From Parvibaculum sp040216885 (GTDB taxonomy: Bacteria; Pseudomonadota; Alphaproteobacteria; Parvibaculales; Parvibaculaceae), in NCBI GenBank assembly GCA_040216885.1, contig JAVJOG010000008.1, forward strand, positions 248,001 through 312,000: a stretch of DNA of 64,000 bases, in the 5' to 3' direction. A program made the translations under genes and the position numbers. Each line of letters opens with the position of its first letter. Position 1 is the stretch's first letter. Of this stretch, positions 63,275 through 64,000 are shown piece after piece. Below the pieces are notes generated by a model. That model did not search any database and was not told the origin of the DNA. It saw nothing but the letters and a program-made list of their open reading frames with translations.

Positions 63275-64000
63275 GTGGGGCGCGTCACCAACAAGGCCGG
63301 CAATCCGGCCGAAACCATCATTCAGGGCGACTGCATCGAGGCGATGAACGCCCTCCCTGCGAAGTCGGTCGATCTCGTTTTCGCCGACCCGCCCTACAAC
63401 CTGCAGCTCGGCGGCGAGCTGACGCGGCCCGACCAGTCGAAGGTCGATGCGGTCAATGACGACTGGGACAAGTTCGCCAGCTTTCAGGTCTATGACGAGT
63501 TCACGCGCAACTGGATGAAAGCCGCGCGGCGCGTGTTGAAGGACACCGGCGCCATCTGGGTCATCGGCTCCTATCACAACATCTTCCGTGTCGGCGCGAC
63601 GATGCAGGATCTCGGCTTCTGGGTGATGAACGATGTCGTCTGGCGGAAGTCGAACCCGATGCCGAACTTCCGCGGCACCCGCTTCACCAACGCGCATGAA
63701 ACCCTGATCTGGGCGACGCGCGACGCCGACCAGAAGAAATACACCTTCAACTACGATGCGATGAAGGCCTTGAACGACGACCTTCAGATGCGTTCCGACT
63801 GGCTGCTGCCGCTCTGCACCGGCGGCGAACGCCTGAAGGATGGCGACGGCGGCAAGGCGCATCCGACGCAGAAGCCCGAAGCGCTTCTCCACCGCGTACT
63901 GCTCGCCACCACCAATGCCGGCGACACCGTGCTCGATCCGTTTTTCGGCACCGGCACCACCGGCGCCGTCGCCAAGAAACTCGGCCGCAAGTTCATCGGC
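63275..64000 (+). CDS. ccrM: Cell-cycle DNA adenine methyltransferase, GANTC-specific (C-terminus beyond the window)
   Basis: The 242 residues visible start at GTG 63275, with AGGGGTG upstream, and run off the window. The catalytic DPPYN is at 38-42 and the SAM-binding FGTGTTG near 225, the order of beta-class adenine methyltransferases. The N-terminal IIQGDCIEAMNALPAKSVDLVFADPPYNLQL is as in CcrM. The missing end should carry the RNA-polymerase-like C-terminal domain. CcrM methylates GANTC and times replication-linked transcription in alphaproteobacteria. Confidence 0.93.
   Translation, partial: MGRVTNKAGNPAETIIQGDCIEAMNALPAKSVDLVFADPPYNLQLGGELTRPDQSKVDAVNDDWDKFASFQVYDEFTRNWMKAARRVLKDTGAIWVIGSYHNIFRVGATMQDLGFWVMNDVVWRKSNPMPNFRGTRFTNAHETLIWATRDADQKKYTFNYDAMKALNDDLQMRSDWLLPLCTGGERLKDGDGGKAHPTQKPEALLHRVLLATTNAGDTVLDPFFGTGTTGAVAKKLGRKFIG

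Overview
This is a GC-rich, gene-dense chromosomal window from an alphaproteobacterium, most likely a Hyphomicrobiales/Parvibaculum-like organism. That placement rests on a CcrM-type (GANTC) DNA methyltransferase, a Usg-family protein, a TIGR02301-type secreted protein, a NadQ-type regulator next to nadABC, glyQ-glyS, Zur, a bactofilin, and REP/MITE-like intergenic repeats of kinds common in this class. No rRNA, tRNA, CRISPR array or insertion sequence with a transposase was seen. Gene starts were chosen from ribosome binding sites and family length; several are shorter than the longest open frame.

Layout: 1-7.3 kb holds a truncated serine hydrolase, a CorC/HlyC-type CBS protein, a GNAT acetyltransferase, a YedK/HMCES-type DNA-crosslink protein, Zur, an SDR plus MarR pair, and an FMN-dependent 2-hydroxyacid oxidase. 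7.3-9.3 kb is an accessory patch: a HEPN/MNT toxin-antitoxin pair whose antitoxin carries its own HTH domain and a palindromic operator, an orphan coiled-coil protein, and a possible structured RNA. 9.3-19 kb has a PQQ-type sugar dehydrogenase, a nitronate monooxygenase with a promoter-operator, an outer-membrane barrel, and a four-gene minus-strand operon (acrylyl-CoA reductase-like, feruloyl-CoA synthase-like, LysE, ThDP enzyme). 19-31 kb has dihydroorotase with a GT9 transferase, YgfZ, Tag, a bactofilin, a KAS III, and a Lon-type protease with two UspA-like proteins. 31-37 kb is the NAD biosynthesis locus: a phosphatase, nadQ, a palindromic operator, and nadA-nadB-nadC. 37-53 kb is mostly housekeeping: a cell-wall hydrolase, ppdK, glyQS, an S49 peptidase, a tRNA methyltransferase-like gene, a polyprenyl diphosphate synthase, ispE, a TPR lipoprotein and ETF-QO.

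The most unusual structure is at 53.7-55.3 kb. The last 126 bp of the uracil-DNA glycosylase gene is present twice in direct orientation (123 of 126 identical), and between the copies sits a lower-GC segment with a single four-helix membrane protein gene. This looks like a small element that integrated at the 3' end of a host gene and regenerated it.

The right end (55-64 kb) has a lytic transglycosylase, moaB, mscL, a methyltransferase with two glycosyltransferases of the TIGR04282/TIGR04283 type, a PA0069-type radical SAM protein, a GxxExxY protein beside a near-perfect inverted repeat, rnhB, and the start of ccrM behind six clustered GANTC sites.
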